This document shows, one piece after another, positions 1-5,983 of a stretch of 25,232 nucleotides of DNA; positions within the stretch are counted from its first letter, which is position 1; each line of letters begins with the position of its first letter. The notes beneath the pieces were generated by a model. That model did no database searches, had not been told where the DNA came from, and was given only the letters and a program-made list of their open reading frames with translations. Made by a program: the position numbers and the translations under genes. Origin of the DNA: a virus; IMG/VR virus record IMGVR_UViG_3300037507_001338, positions 1 to 25,232 of that record. One strand, written 5' to 3'.

Positions 1-24
1 CACCGGTACGCTCGCTCGTTGCAT
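1..24 (-). CDS. Start of a truncated gene running off the left edge
   Basis: An ATG at position 24 follows the stop of the sliding clamp gene by a few bases and has a GGAG ribosome-binding site 8 bases upstream, inside the end of the clamp gene. Only eight codons (MQRASVPV) are in the window, so no function can be assigned. Its position makes it the next gene of the early operon. Confidence 0.5.
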
Positions 25-28
25 GGCG

Positions 29-1126
29 TCACTCCGCAGCAAGGGGCATGATGACGCCGACATACGGCCCGCACTTGAGCAGCACCCGACTCTGCGGGTC
101 CGTGGCGTACACGTTCACCTGGGGCTCCTCGTCGCCGGGAATGTGAGCGAGGAACTGCGACACGAAACGCGGGTCCAGCTTGGTGCCGCTCGTGGAGCCG
201 GCCGCCACGATGTCGCACTGAACCCGGCTTTCGCCGTACTCGCTCGAGCGGCCCGAGATGACGACGGCATTGGCCGTCCACGCCAAATCGACGCCCTTTG
301 ACTGCTCGCTCGTGACGATGGCCGCCGACTGCACCGCAGCGAGCAAGTCGGCCACCTCGCACACCGTGGGCTCGCCGGCCACCTCGCCCACCACGTCACG
401 CCACCGGGGGAACTTCCCTTCGAGCAGTTTCGCCGTCACCGTCGCACCGTCCAGGGTGAACCGCACGTCGCTCTTGTTGGCCTCGACTTGCACGCTGCCT
501 TCGCCGTGGGCCAGCGTCGCCGCCACGAGCACGGCCCGAGCCGGCACGATGGTCTGCGAGTCGTCCACCGCCTGGTCCGTCTCCGTCTCCACGCACGAGA
601 GCCGGCGGCCGTCAGTCGCCACCCAGGTCGGATTGCCCTTCGTCACGTCGATCAGCACGCCACCGAGGGCGAACCGGCTCGACTCGGTGTCGCAGGCATA
701 CGCCGTCGCATGCACCGCACGGCGGAACTGATCCGCCGGCAGCCGGCACACAGCCTTGAGCTCGCCAGTCGTGTCGGCCGGGAACTCGGCCACGTCCTCC
801 GTCGGCAGCGTCCACGAGCCACGGCCGCACTTGACGACGATGCTCGAGCCCTTCGGCGTCAGCGTCACCTCGTCGCCCTGGGCCGCCTTGAGGATGGCCG
901 ACAACTTCAGCGCCGGCAACAGCACGGCGTCACCGTGGTAGTCGATCTCCCGGTCGATCCGCACCTCAAGGTCCGTCGCCGAGAGAAGCCCGTCACCGAG
1001 CCGCACGTTCTGCAGCACGGGGCGTGGAGCCTTCGTCGGCACCGCACGGAGCACGTCAGCCAAAGCCGTTCGCAGCGTCGCCGCGTCCAGCGTGATGCCC
1101 GCCGTCTTAGTCTTTGTCGCAGTCAT
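29..1126 (-). CDS. dnaN: DNA polymerase III beta subunit-like sliding clamp
   Basis: A 365-residue protein, the same length class as bacterial DnaN (about 366 residues). It is expected to form a dimeric ring that tethers a polymerase to DNA. Family signatures are visible: ESSRFALGGVLID at residues 148-160, WVATDGRRLS at 168-177, and a C-terminal IMPL matching the conserved end of clamps that forms part of the partner-binding cleft. The ATG at 1126 has the site AAAGGA eight bases upstream, within the leader motif shared with three other early genes. It is the last complete gene of the leftward early operon, directly after a 35-residue membrane protein whose coding region contains its ribosome-binding site. 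No polymerase is in the window, so it may recruit the host replicase or one encoded further left. The family call is firm; the role in phage replication is inferred. Confidence 0.9.
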   Translation of the reverse strand: MTATKTKTAGITLDAATLRTALADVLRAVPTKAPRPVLQNVRLGDGLLSATDLEVRIDREIDYHGDAVLLPALKLSAILKAAQGDEVTLTPKGSSIVVKCGRGSWTLPTEDVAEFPADTTGELKAVCRLPADQFRRAVHATAYACDTESSRFALGGVLIDVTKGNPTWVATDGRRLSCVETETDQAVDDSQTIVPARAVLVAATLAHGEGSVQVEANKSDVRFTLDGATVTAKLLEGKFPRWRDVVGEVAGEPTVCEVADLLAAVQSAAIVTSEQSKGVDLAWTANAVVISGRSSEYGESRVQCDIVAAGSTSGTKLDPRFVSQFLAHIPGDEEPQVNVYATDPQSRVLLKCGPYVGVIMPLAAE

Positions 1127-1143
1127 GTCACGAGTCCTTTCGC
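1127..1143 (-). promoter_or_regulatory. Shared early-gene translation leader (sliding clamp copy)
   Basis: Read on the minus strand this is GCGAAAGGACTCGTGAC directly before the clamp ATG. It shares CGAAAGGACT with the leaders of the recT-like gene and the 172-residue gene, which is more than a Shine-Dalgarno core requires. Confidence 0.5.
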
Positions 1144-1235
1144 TTGAGAGCTATCCCTGTAAACACACCGACACAGAACGTGATGGCGAGCAGAATCTCG
1201 CCGGTCGCAATCCACACGAGGTCGTGAATCGTCAT
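1128..1235 (-). CDS. Small single-pass membrane protein, 35 aa
   Basis: This tiny gene starts MTIHDLVWIATGEILLAITF and ends KRKDS. Residues about 7-29 form one uninterrupted hydrophobic segment followed by a basic KRK tail, as expected for a single membrane helix with a positive end. Its ATG overlaps the stop of the preceding gene (ATGA), and a G-rich ribosome-binding site (GGGGGTG) lies just upstream, so it is probably translationally coupled. Its stop is one base before the sliding clamp ATG and its last codons contain the clamp ribosome-binding site. Function is unknown; small membrane proteins of this kind in phage early operons can act in superinfection exclusion or host takeover, but nothing here proves that. 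Confidence 0.65.
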   Translation of the reverse strand: MTIHDLVWIATGEILLAITFCVGVFTGIALKRKDS

Positions 1236-1465
1236 GTCGCACCCCCGTTGTTCGCACCAATCGCCACGATGTACGCCTTGAGCTGCTCGTTCTCAGCCTC
1301 CAGCAGCTCGGCCCGGTGAGCACACCGCGTCGCACGACGCATGAGCCGGCGAATGTGGTTGTGGGCGTGCTCCAGGGCGCACCGTGCACCGTCGTTGATG
1401 TCGTCGTCCCAGGAATGGGCCTGGCACAGGTCGGCGACGGTGGATGACGGGAGGGGGCGGTTCAT
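1232..1465 (-). CDS. Hypothetical 77-aa protein with C-terminal coiled coil
   Basis: The protein has an N-terminal region rich in acidic residues (SWDDDIND) followed by an amphipathic, heptad-like stretch from about residue 30 to 68 (HIRRLMRR, HRAELLEAENEQLKAYI), suggesting a short coiled coil. The ATG at 1465 overlaps the stop of the LexA-like gene by ATGA and has a perfect GGAGGTG site upstream. Its stop overlaps the start of the 35-residue membrane protein. I do not recognise a family. Its place in an unbroken chain of overlapping genes supports it as a real gene. Confidence 0.65.
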   Translation of the reverse strand: MNRPLPSSTVADLCQAHSWDDDINDGARCALEHAHNHIRRLMRRATRCAHRAELLEAENEQLKAYIVAIGANNGGAT

Positions 1466-1707
1466 TTGGCCACCTCCTCAAGCACGCGGATCGTGCGCGC
1501 CTTGCCGTCGTGCCACTCGATCCAACCCTTGTTTCGCAACGGAACAAGGTGGCAAATCGCACCGTTCGGCGAGTCGAATTTGAACGCCAAGCAGAGCTCG
1601 CGCACCGTCGGGCTGAACCCGTGCTCGGCGATGTAGGCCGAGAGCCAGCGCAGGATCTCCCGCTGGCGTTCGGTAAGCGGCTTGCGGTCAGTCGTGGTGG
1701 TGGTCAT
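1462..1707 (-). CDS. LexA DNA-binding-domain-only protein
   Basis: This 81-residue protein consists almost entirely of the winged-helix domain found at the N terminus of LexA: LTERQREILRWLSAYIAEHG at residues 11-30, then SPTVREL, and a wing-like GWIEW segment near 60-65. The Ser-Lys peptidase half of LexA is absent, so it cannot self-cleave in the usual way. It probably binds DNA, perhaps as a Cro-like or replication regulator, and may compete with host LexA. The ATG overlaps the previous gene by ATGA and has AAGGA upstream. It is a candidate for recognising the repeated operators near 5.85-7.06 kb, although these do not resemble known LexA boxes. Confidence 0.75.
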   Translation of the reverse strand: MTTTTTDRKPLTERQREILRWLSAYIAEHGFSPTVRELCLAFKFDSPNGAICHLVPLRNKGWIEWHDGKARTIRVLEEVAK

Positions 1708-2573
1708 GGGTTCTCGTCCTTGAGTTTGAAGGCAGTGGCAAGCGCAGTCGCCGCACCGCCGGATCTCTGGTCACGCTTCCAGGCGGCGTACTCGGATTCG
1801 TTCAGGTTGGCCTGGGCGTCGCCCCGCCAATACCGGCGTTTCGCCTGGTCAACCGGCGGCGGCCCCGCTGGTCGTGCAGCCTCTCGGTGGGTGCCACCAC
1901 GATCCTGGCACTTGCTGAGCCACACGGTGGTGACCCACTTTCGCCAGTTCGATTTGCGTGCCTTCTTCGGGTTGGCAACGAGCCAGAGATGGGCTTTCTG
2001 CAACTCGACGGGAAGGTCAGCCGCCGGGTAAGCCCGTAACCATTCCGCATGGTCAGCGTCGGTGATTCCCTCCCAGCCCGATTCCGCAGACCACCGAAGC
2101 GGATCGGCCGGCTTCGAGCACCGCCGCCGCTGCGGCGTGCTCGGAGCACCCAAGGTAGAAGGATTAGAGGTATAAGGATTAAAGGAAGGAAGAGCGCAAT
2201 TAGCAGCGGAAAATAATTGCTCGCCGTGAAAAATCACGGCTTGCCCATCTTCACACCCTGGAAAGCCTTCCGGCGTCTCTGACGGGTGGCATCGCTGGTG
2301 CTCGGCAAAGGTCGGGATCTCGAGGTACGACTTGTCGCCGACCTGGTAGATGACAACAAACCGTCGCTCGGCCAGCTGGGCCAGCATTGGCACGATGTCG
2401 CAGCAGTCGTACGGGAAAAGCTCGGCCTTGATCCGCAGCGGGCGGAACTCCATGCGGCCGGCGCTGTCGGCCAGCGTCCACAGACCGACGAACAGCAGGC
2501 GGGCCATGGGCTCGCACTCGGCCAGGTGCTCGTTCTTAAAGAACGAGGGTTTAACGTTACGGGTGCGGGCCAT
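1704..2573 (-). CDS. Replication initiator/organizer-like protein with N-terminal winged helix
   Basis: A 289-residue protein. Its N terminus (MARTRNVKPSFFKNEHLAE, then ARLLFVGLWTLADSAGR and RIKAELFPYD) is the pattern found at the start of many phage replication proteins of the DnaD/replisome-organizer type. The middle (about residues 125-165) is a low-complexity Asn/Ser/Pro/Thr linker encoded by an unusually AT-rich patch. The C-terminal half is rich in Trp and basic residues (KKARKSNWRKWVTTVWLSKC), consistent with DNA binding. I prefer the ATG at 2573 over 2585 because only 2573 has a well-placed GGAG six bases upstream. Its start overlaps the nuclease-like gene and its stop overlaps the LexA-like gene. 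The replication role is inferred from the N-terminal family and the neighbouring clamp. Confidence 0.7.
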   Translation of the reverse strand: MARTRNVKPSFFKNEHLAECEPMARLLFVGLWTLADSAGRMEFRPLRIKAELFPYDCCDIVPMLAQLAERRFVVIYQVGDKSYLEIPTFAEHQRCHPSETPEGFPGCEDGQAVIFHGEQLFSAANCALPSFNPYTSNPSTLGAPSTPQRRRCSKPADPLRWSAESGWEGITDADHAEWLRAYPAADLPVELQKAHLWLVANPKKARKSNWRKWVTTVWLSKCQDRGGTHREAARPAGPPPVDQAKRRYWRGDAQANLNESEYAAWKRDQRSGGAATALATAFKLKDENP

Positions 2574-3054
2574 CCGTGGCTCCATATGAAAAAAGCGGCA
2601 TGCAATTCAGCGGAACTTGCCCAACTAATGGCATATTCCACGCATCTCGGTACTTCCAATAATCGCAAACAAAAAACTCGTTACATAAGCTGCCGTCACC
2701 GCGACTTAGCGCTGTAAATGGAATCACGTAGTGATCGTCTCCGTAGCAAATCGCGAAAAAATCAACTTGATCTGCCGTGTAACGGTGAACGCTTTTTGAG
2801 ATTGAGCACTGACCAGTTTTCTTAACGCTGCGCTTCTTGCATTGAACCTTTTTGCCACACACCAACAGGTCGTACGGAAGCTGACGCAAGGACACGTCAA
2901 TCACTGATCCCTCGCCGCACGCTTTAACAAATTGGCTAACGCACTCGGCCGCCCAGCGGTCGCCAGCCACGTTTGGATGGATCACAAGTTTTGTGCCTAG
3001 CAATTCAGCTAGCTGCATCAAAAGTCGCTCTGCTGCCTCAACTGTAGAAATCAC
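2557..3054 (-). CDS. PD-(D/E)XK-like endonuclease-fold protein
   Basis: About 165 residues, starting at a GTG whose last bases form the stop of the upstream gene (GTGA overlap), with GGAG-type sequence just before it. The core shows PYDLLVCGKKVQCKKRS: an Asp at residue 62 followed by Q71-C-K73, the D...(E/Q)-X-K spacing of PD-(D/E)XK nucleases. It is followed by YTADQVDFFAICYGDDHYVI and a Pro, as in the PDDEXK families related to intron endonucleases. The usual Glu is replaced by Gln, which some active members share. Base composition is clearly more AT-rich than its neighbours, suggesting recent acquisition. It could be a nuclease partner for RecT, a Holliday junction or homing enzyme, or a defence function; the sequence does not decide. 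Confidence 0.6.
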   Translation of the reverse strand: MISTVEAAERLLMQLAELLGTKLVIHPNVAGDRWAAECVSQFVKACGEGSVIDVSLRQLPYDLLVCGKKVQCKKRSVKKTGQCSISKSVHRYTADQVDFFAICYGDDHYVIPFTALSRGDGSLCNEFFVCDYWKYRDAWNMPLVGQVPLNCMPLFSYGATDGPHP

Positions 3055-3356
3055 TCCAGCACCCTCCGATACACGCTCTGCCGCATCCGGCTTTCGCCCT
3101 TGGCAGTGCCGCACTTCTCGATGTCGCCTCGTCGCTCCATCGCGGCCAGGCGTCGCCACACCGCCGAACGCTCCAGCCCAGAGCGGCGGGCGATCTCGTC
3201 GCGGTGAGCCGGCCCAGCCGCCAGCGCCTCGAGGATTCGCCGCTCGTGGTCGCCCTTGAACTCGCGTGCCGCGTCGCCCGCGATCTGCGACGTGACCGGA
3301 TCGGTGCGGCGAAAGAGCGGGAGGTGCTCAACGCTCGCGGAAAAGTAGTCGCTCAT
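3051..3356 (-). CDS. Winged helix-turn-helix DNA-binding protein
   Basis: A 101-residue protein with an N-terminal segment RRTDPVTSQIAGDAA, a phrase commonly seen in small phage proteins. A winged helix follows: RRILEALAAGPAHRDEIARR, SGLERSAVWRRLAAMERRGDI. The helix-turn-helix (about residues 52-72) and the following basic wing are clear. It overlaps its upstream neighbour by ATGA and its downstream neighbour by GTGA, so it is embedded in the early operon. It is likely a transcriptional regulator or a DNA-processing accessory; the exact target is unknown. Confidence 0.7.
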   Translation of the reverse strand: MSDYFSASVEHLPLFRRTDPVTSQIAGDAAREFKGDHERRILEALAAGPAHRDEIARRSGLERSAVWRRLAAMERRGDIEKCGTAKGESRMRQSVYRRVLE

Positions 3357-3511
3357 GCCACGGCCTCCCGTGGCTGCAGATACTTGCCCTTAGCGATCTG
3401 GCAGACGACTTGGTTCGAGATCCCGAGTCGCAGCGCCACCGTCTTCTGCATCAGTCCTTGAGCGAGCAGCTGCTTGACGCGGTCAACGTCCACTCGTTGT
3501 CGTGCTGGCAT
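3353..3511 (-). CDS. Small homeodomain-like HTH protein, 52 aa
   Basis: The 52-residue product reads MPARQRVDVDRVKQLLAQGL and continues MQKTVALRLGISNQVVCQIA, a compact helix-turn-helix of the resolvase/Hin type, with residues about 21-41 as the HTH. A textbook GGAGGTGA site lies five bases before the ATG. The stop overlaps the start of the winged-helix gene (ATGA). It probably binds DNA as a small regulator. Confidence 0.65.
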   Translation of the reverse strand: MPARQRVDVDRVKQLLAQGLMQKTVALRLGISNQVVCQIAKGKYLQPREAVA

Positions 3512-3538
3512 CGTTCACCTCCGTGTGTATTTGCCCGG

Positions 3539-3694
3539 TTACGCCGGGCGCGACCGCCTCACCCGTGGAGTTACTCGGGCAGCGGCTGCGGTGGATTTGC
3601 CCGTCGCCCGCTTCGGGGCCGCTCCCGTAGACCGGGTTTGCCCCTGCGGCTGGGGCTGTTTCTTCATTGACGCCCACGTGTCGTGCCAGGCCAT
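3539..3694 (-). CDS. Small basic Ala/Pro/Lys/Arg-rich protein
   Basis: A 51-residue reading frame beginning MAWHDTWASMKKQPQPQGQ, then a strongly basic Ala-rich tail (KRATGKSTAAAARVTPRVRR). The ATG lies four bases past the stop of the coiled-coil gene, with GGGAG about seven bases upstream. The composition suggests a nucleic-acid-binding tail, but I do not recognise a family. It fills a gap that would otherwise be unusually large for this packed operon, which supports it modestly. Confidence 0.45.
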   Translation of the reverse strand: MAWHDTWASMKKQPQPQGQTRSTGAAPKRATGKSTAAAARVTPRVRRSRPA

Positions 3695-3698
3695 GTCA

Positions 3699-3926
3699 TC
3701 ACTCCCACTTACTGCGACGCAGATACTGCGGTTCTGGCTGCGGCGGGTGTGCGATCTCGGGTGGCACATGCTTCTCCAATGCAGCGATGCGTTCCTCGAG
3801 CCGCTCGCACTGACGCTTGAGCAGGATGCTCTGGCGCAGTGCATCGCCGCACCGGACGACCAACTCTTCGGGCACGCGGTAGTAGTCCCGCAGCTGCATC
3901 TCAACGGCGTGTGCGTCAAGGCTCAT
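3699..3926 (-). CDS. Hypothetical 75-aa coiled-coil protein
   Basis: The 75-residue protein contains a heptad-like helix from about residue 30 to 55 (LRQSILLKRQCERLEERIAA), followed by a Pro-rich, basic tail. The start overlaps the stop of the RecT-like gene (ATGA), with GAGGTG upstream. This overlap suggests translational coupling to recT. No family is recognised; a role in dimerisation or as an accessory of recombination is only a guess from position. Confidence 0.6.
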   Translation of the reverse strand: MSLDAHAVEMQLRDYYRVPEELVVRCGDALRQSILLKRQCERLEERIAALEKHVPPEIAHPPQPEPQYLRRSKWE

Positions 3927-4765
3927 GCCTGCACCTCGTGCTCGGCGGCCTCGTGGGCGAACTCCTGGCCTCGGTCCTCGGGCTCGGCCGACAGGATGTC
4001 GAGCTTGCCGTTGATGAGGTTGAAGAGCTCGTCGGCCTGGGCTGGCGTGTAGAAGCCGGCCCGCAGCCTCGTCTCGACGATGCCCTGCATCCGCTCGAGT
4101 TGCCCGGCCGTGGCCGTCTGAACGTGGTGCCTGGCCTTTCGCATGTCCTCGGCAGTCGCCTTGGCCGGCTGGCTAGCCGGGGCCGCCACGGGCTCGCTGA
4201 CGGGCTCTGACGGCACGACGGCCGTGGGGTAGTCCTGGGCTTCCTCGGCCGTGATCAGCCCACGCAGAGCGTCTGCAAACGCATTGCGTAGGGCGAAGCC
4301 ACGGGCCCGTAGGGCGCACATTCGAGAAGGGTAGGAAGCCCACGGGCCAGACTTGCCGGCGAGGCCCGCACGCTTGGCATCGGCCATGCTGAACCGCACG
4401 ACCGTGGGAGCCGGGTAGCCGCGTCGCTTGGCCTCGCAGACGGCCACCAAGCCGTCGCCCTCGCCTTCGGTGTACTCGCGGACGTACTCGCAGACGGGGC
4501 TGCTCTGCACTAGGGCCAGAGCGGCGTCTCCCCAAATCGTCGGCCTGCCGTTAATGACGGCGATCGACTGCAGCGACTGCATCGGCGACAAGCCGACTTC
4601 GCTGCCGTGCTGGACGGCCAGCATGCACGCCTCGGGCTTGCCACGGAAATCTTTGGGCGCGAAGTCGCTGCCCGCGACCAGCTTGGCAAACCGCATGGCA
4701 TCGTCGAACGAGGCGAGGGCCAGCCCCCTCGCGGGCGTCGTGTTTGTGCTGATTTCCGTGGTCAT
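3923..4765 (-). CDS. recT: RecT-family single-strand annealing recombinase
   Basis: A 280-residue protein matching the RecT family, which binds single-stranded DNA and promotes annealing and strand invasion in phage recombination. Characteristic segments are MLAVQHGSEVGLSPMQSLQS (residues 48-67), IAVINGRPTIWGDAALALVQ (68-87), GPWASYPSRMCALRARGFA (140-158) and the following NAFADALRGLITAEEA. A Pro/Ala-rich linker near 185-205 leads to a short C-terminal helical domain. The start at 4765 is chosen because it carries the leader CACGAAAGGACT and follows the upstream stop by 25 bases; an in-frame ATG at 4837 would overlap the upstream gene. No YqaJ or RecE exonuclease is recognisable nearby, which is unusual because RecT usually has such a partner. 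Confidence 0.88.
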   Translation of the reverse strand: MTTEISTNTTPARGLALASFDDAMRFAKLVAGSDFAPKDFRGKPEACMLAVQHGSEVGLSPMQSLQSIAVINGRPTIWGDAALALVQSSPVCEYVREYTEGEGDGLVAVCEAKRRGYPAPTVVRFSMADAKRAGLAGKSGPWASYPSRMCALRARGFALRNAFADALRGLITAEEAQDYPTAVVPSEPVSEPVAAPASQPAKATAEDMRKARHHVQTATAGQLERMQGIVETRLRAGFYTPAQADELFNLINGKLDILSAEPEDRGQEFAHEAAEHEVQA

Positions 4766-4782
4766 CGCCGAGTCCTTTCGTG
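4766..4782 (-). promoter_or_regulatory. Shared early-gene translation leader (recT copy)
   Basis: The minus-strand sequence CACGAAAGGACTCGGCG abuts the ATG at 4765. It differs from the leader before the ATG at 5309 at only two positions out of 17. Confidence 0.5.
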
Positions 4783-4790
4783 AAGTGGTG

Positions 4791-5309
4791 TCAGTTGTGG
4801 AATCCGTTCGCGCTGTCGCAGGCAGCGTGGATTTCACGCCGCAGATGCTCCTCGGCTCTCGGCTGAGTAGCCACGCTCTCGACGGCGGTGGTCAGCCGCT
4901 CGAGCACGCGGTAGATCTCGTCCAGCGTGGTGTCGATTGACGCCAGCGACTCGCACACGCGCTCGGCGTGCCTGGCGTCGATTACGCCAGAAAACACAGG
5001 CTTGCTGCCGACGATGCTGTGGCTTTCACAGTTGCCTTCCTGCCGTTCGTTGCTTCCCCTGCTGTCCCACTCGCGCTGAAGCCGCTGCATGTGATCGGGG
5101 TGCACATAGAAAGCACCTCCGTGACCGCTGCCAGTCTCAGGGTCGCCGCCAAACAGAATCGCCGTTGCGCGACCAGCGTGAATCTCCTTGCCGACGTAGT
5201 TGGCAAACACATAGCCACGATCTTGGTTTTTTGTATTCCTCACGTAGTCAGCCGGTATCAGTGCGCGATCGAACACTTGACTGATCTTTGGCTTTTTGTT
5301 CTTGCTCAT
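4791..5309 (-). CDS. Hypothetical 172-aa early protein
   Basis: The product starts MSKNKKPKISQVFDRALIPA. Its first half has mixed sequence with GYVFANYVGKEIHAGRATAI followed by a Gly/His-rich stretch. The last 70 residues are predicted helical and acidic (ASIDTTLDEIYRVLERLTTA), suggesting a coiled coil. I do not recognise the family. The start at 5309 is supported by the shared leader CACGAAAGGACT, and the longer frame upstream reads as low-complexity non-protein sequence. It lies immediately upstream of recT and is probably co-transcribed from the promoter near 5.87 kb. Confidence 0.6.
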   Translation of the reverse strand: MSKNKKPKISQVFDRALIPADYVRNTKNQDRGYVFANYVGKEIHAGRATAILFGGDPETGSGHGGAFYVHPDHMQRLQREWDSRGSNERQEGNCESHSIVGSKPVFSGVIDARHAERVCESLASIDTTLDEIYRVLERLTTAVESVATQPRAEEHLRREIHAACDSANGFHN

Positions 5310-5326
5310 CGCTAAGTCCTTTCGTG
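5310..5326 (-). promoter_or_regulatory. Shared early-gene translation leader (172-aa gene copy)
   Basis: CACGAAAGGACTTAGCG on the minus strand directly precedes the ATG at 5309, nearly identical to the recT leader. The AAAGGA core is the ribosome-binding site. Confidence 0.5.
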
Positions 5327-5340
5327 TTTCTGGAATCTGG

Positions 5341-5370
5341 AAAATCCCGCCTGGCGTCCTGCTCGGCGGG
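5341..5370 (-). terminator. Weak hairpin with short T tract in the leader of the 172-aa gene
   Basis: On the minus strand CCCGCC (5370-5365) can pair with GGCGGG (5351-5346) across a 13-base loop, followed by ATTTT. A second perfect hairpin, CCCGGT-TCC-ACCGGG on the plus strand, is at 5392-5406. Together they occupy the only sizeable gap in the early operon (5310-5442) and could act as a leaky terminator or an mRNA-processing site. The T tract is short, so this is tentative. Confidence 0.3.
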
Positions 5371-5442
5371 TGGTTCGTGCGTCCGTGCTGCCCCGGTTCC
5401 ACCGGGCTCCTTCCGGCATCGAGCTCCGCTGGGTGCCGGTCC

Positions 5443-5715
5443 TCAAAACGGGTAGATCGCTTCGGCATGGACGACGCGCCGGTGGCCGTCGTCGGAGTCG
5501 ATGACGTACAGGTCGTCGTTCGCCGCCTCCACGATGCGGCCCATGCGGCTCACGCCGTCCATGGCTCGGTACATCACGGCGTCGCCCACGCTGTAGACCG
5601 CAACGAGGCGACCGCCGACGTAGTGGGCACCGGTCGAGATTGGCCGCAGCGTCTGCTCGTGGAGATGGGTTGCCGCAGCTGCGGCTTCGGCGTCACCGGG
5701 ATGAGTCGTGTCCAT
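5443..5715 (-). CDS. Hypothetical 90-aa protein, possible SH3-like fold, first gene of early operon
   Basis: The product begins MDTTHPGDAEAAAAATHLHE. Its second half (VYSVGDAVMYRAMDGVSRMG, RIVEAANDDLYVID, then GHRRVVHAEAIYPF) alternates short beta-like strands in the style of small SH3/KOW-like barrels, though no family is certain. The start at 5715 is chosen from the leader CACGAAAGGA. It is the first gene after the promoter near 5.87 kb, with a transcript leader of roughly 135-140 bases that contains a perfect hairpin (ACGCAC-GAACA-GTGCGT, 5749-5765). Confidence 0.6.
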   Translation of the reverse strand: MDTTHPGDAEAAAAATHLHEQTLRPISTGAHYVGGRLVAVYSVGDAVMYRAMDGVSRMGRIVEAANDDLYVIDSDDGHRRVVHAEAIYPF

Positions 5716-5731
5716 GTCGATTCCTTTCGTG
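5716..5731 (-). promoter_or_regulatory. Shared early-gene translation leader (90-aa gene copy)
   Basis: CACGAAAGGAATCGAC on the minus strand precedes the ATG at 5715. It shares CACGAAAGGA with the recT and 172-residue gene leaders and diverges after it. Confidence 0.45.
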
Positions 5732-5841
5732 TTGGGTTGCGGGAATGTACGCACGAACAGTGCGTCGTCAAGGGGGCGGATCGTCAAAATGAGGGGACTT
5801 GAAACGGCGTACACCAGTGGGCCAAAGGTGCCGAGCATTGG

Positions 5842-5887
5842 GTGGCGGTATCGCAACGTAGGGTAGCGGTATCGCAACTTCTGTCAA
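5842..5887 (-). promoter_or_regulatory. Early operon promoter with two tandem operators
   Basis: On the minus strand TTGACA (5887-5882) is followed by a 16-base spacer and TACCCT (5865-5860). The spacer holds GTTGCGATACCGC; with the next three bases this is a GTTGC-N6-GCTAC site (5863-5878). A second copy with the same 13-base core lies 21 bp downstream (5842-5857), over the expected start of transcription. The 21-bp spacing puts both on the same face of the helix. This should drive the 90-residue gene, recT and the replication genes, and be silenced by a phage repressor. Confidence 0.7.
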
Positions 5888-5955
5888 CGGGTCAGCAACG
5901 TGGTTACGATCTTGAGCAGCACGGTGGCGAGCTCGAGCCAGAGGTCGGTGGTCAT
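5884..5955 (-). CDS. 23-aa hydrophobic peptide
   Basis: A very short reading frame starting MTTDLWLELATVLLKIVTTL and ending LTR. A strong AAGGAGG site lies eight to nine bases before the ATG, better than that of many larger genes here. The peptide is almost wholly hydrophobic or amphipathic and could insert in a membrane. Its stop codon overlaps the -35 element of the early promoter. It could be a small toxin-like or regulatory peptide or a leader peptide; the evidence is the ribosome-binding site and composition only. Confidence 0.45.
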   Translation of the reverse strand: MTTDLWLELATVLLKIVTTLLTR

Positions 5956-5983
5956 GGGTTGGGCCTCCTTGCCTAAAGTGAAA

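Noticed and set aside
488-1147. A 219-codon plus-strand frame opposite the sliding clamp
   Set aside because: It is antisense to a firmly identified gene and has Arg/His-rich shadow composition with no ribosome-binding logic.
3483-3677. A 64-codon minus-strand frame alternative to the small basic protein
   Set aside because: It runs through the ribosome-binding site and start of the 52-aa HTH gene, whereas the 3539-3694 frame fits the gaps and has a GGGAG site.
5312-5419. A 35-codon minus-strand reading frame (MPEGARWNRG...) in the leader of the 172-aa gene with GGAG upstream
   Set aside because: Its composition (Arg, Gly, Thr rich) looks like random GC-rich sequence, it overlaps two hairpins and there is no family-like pattern.
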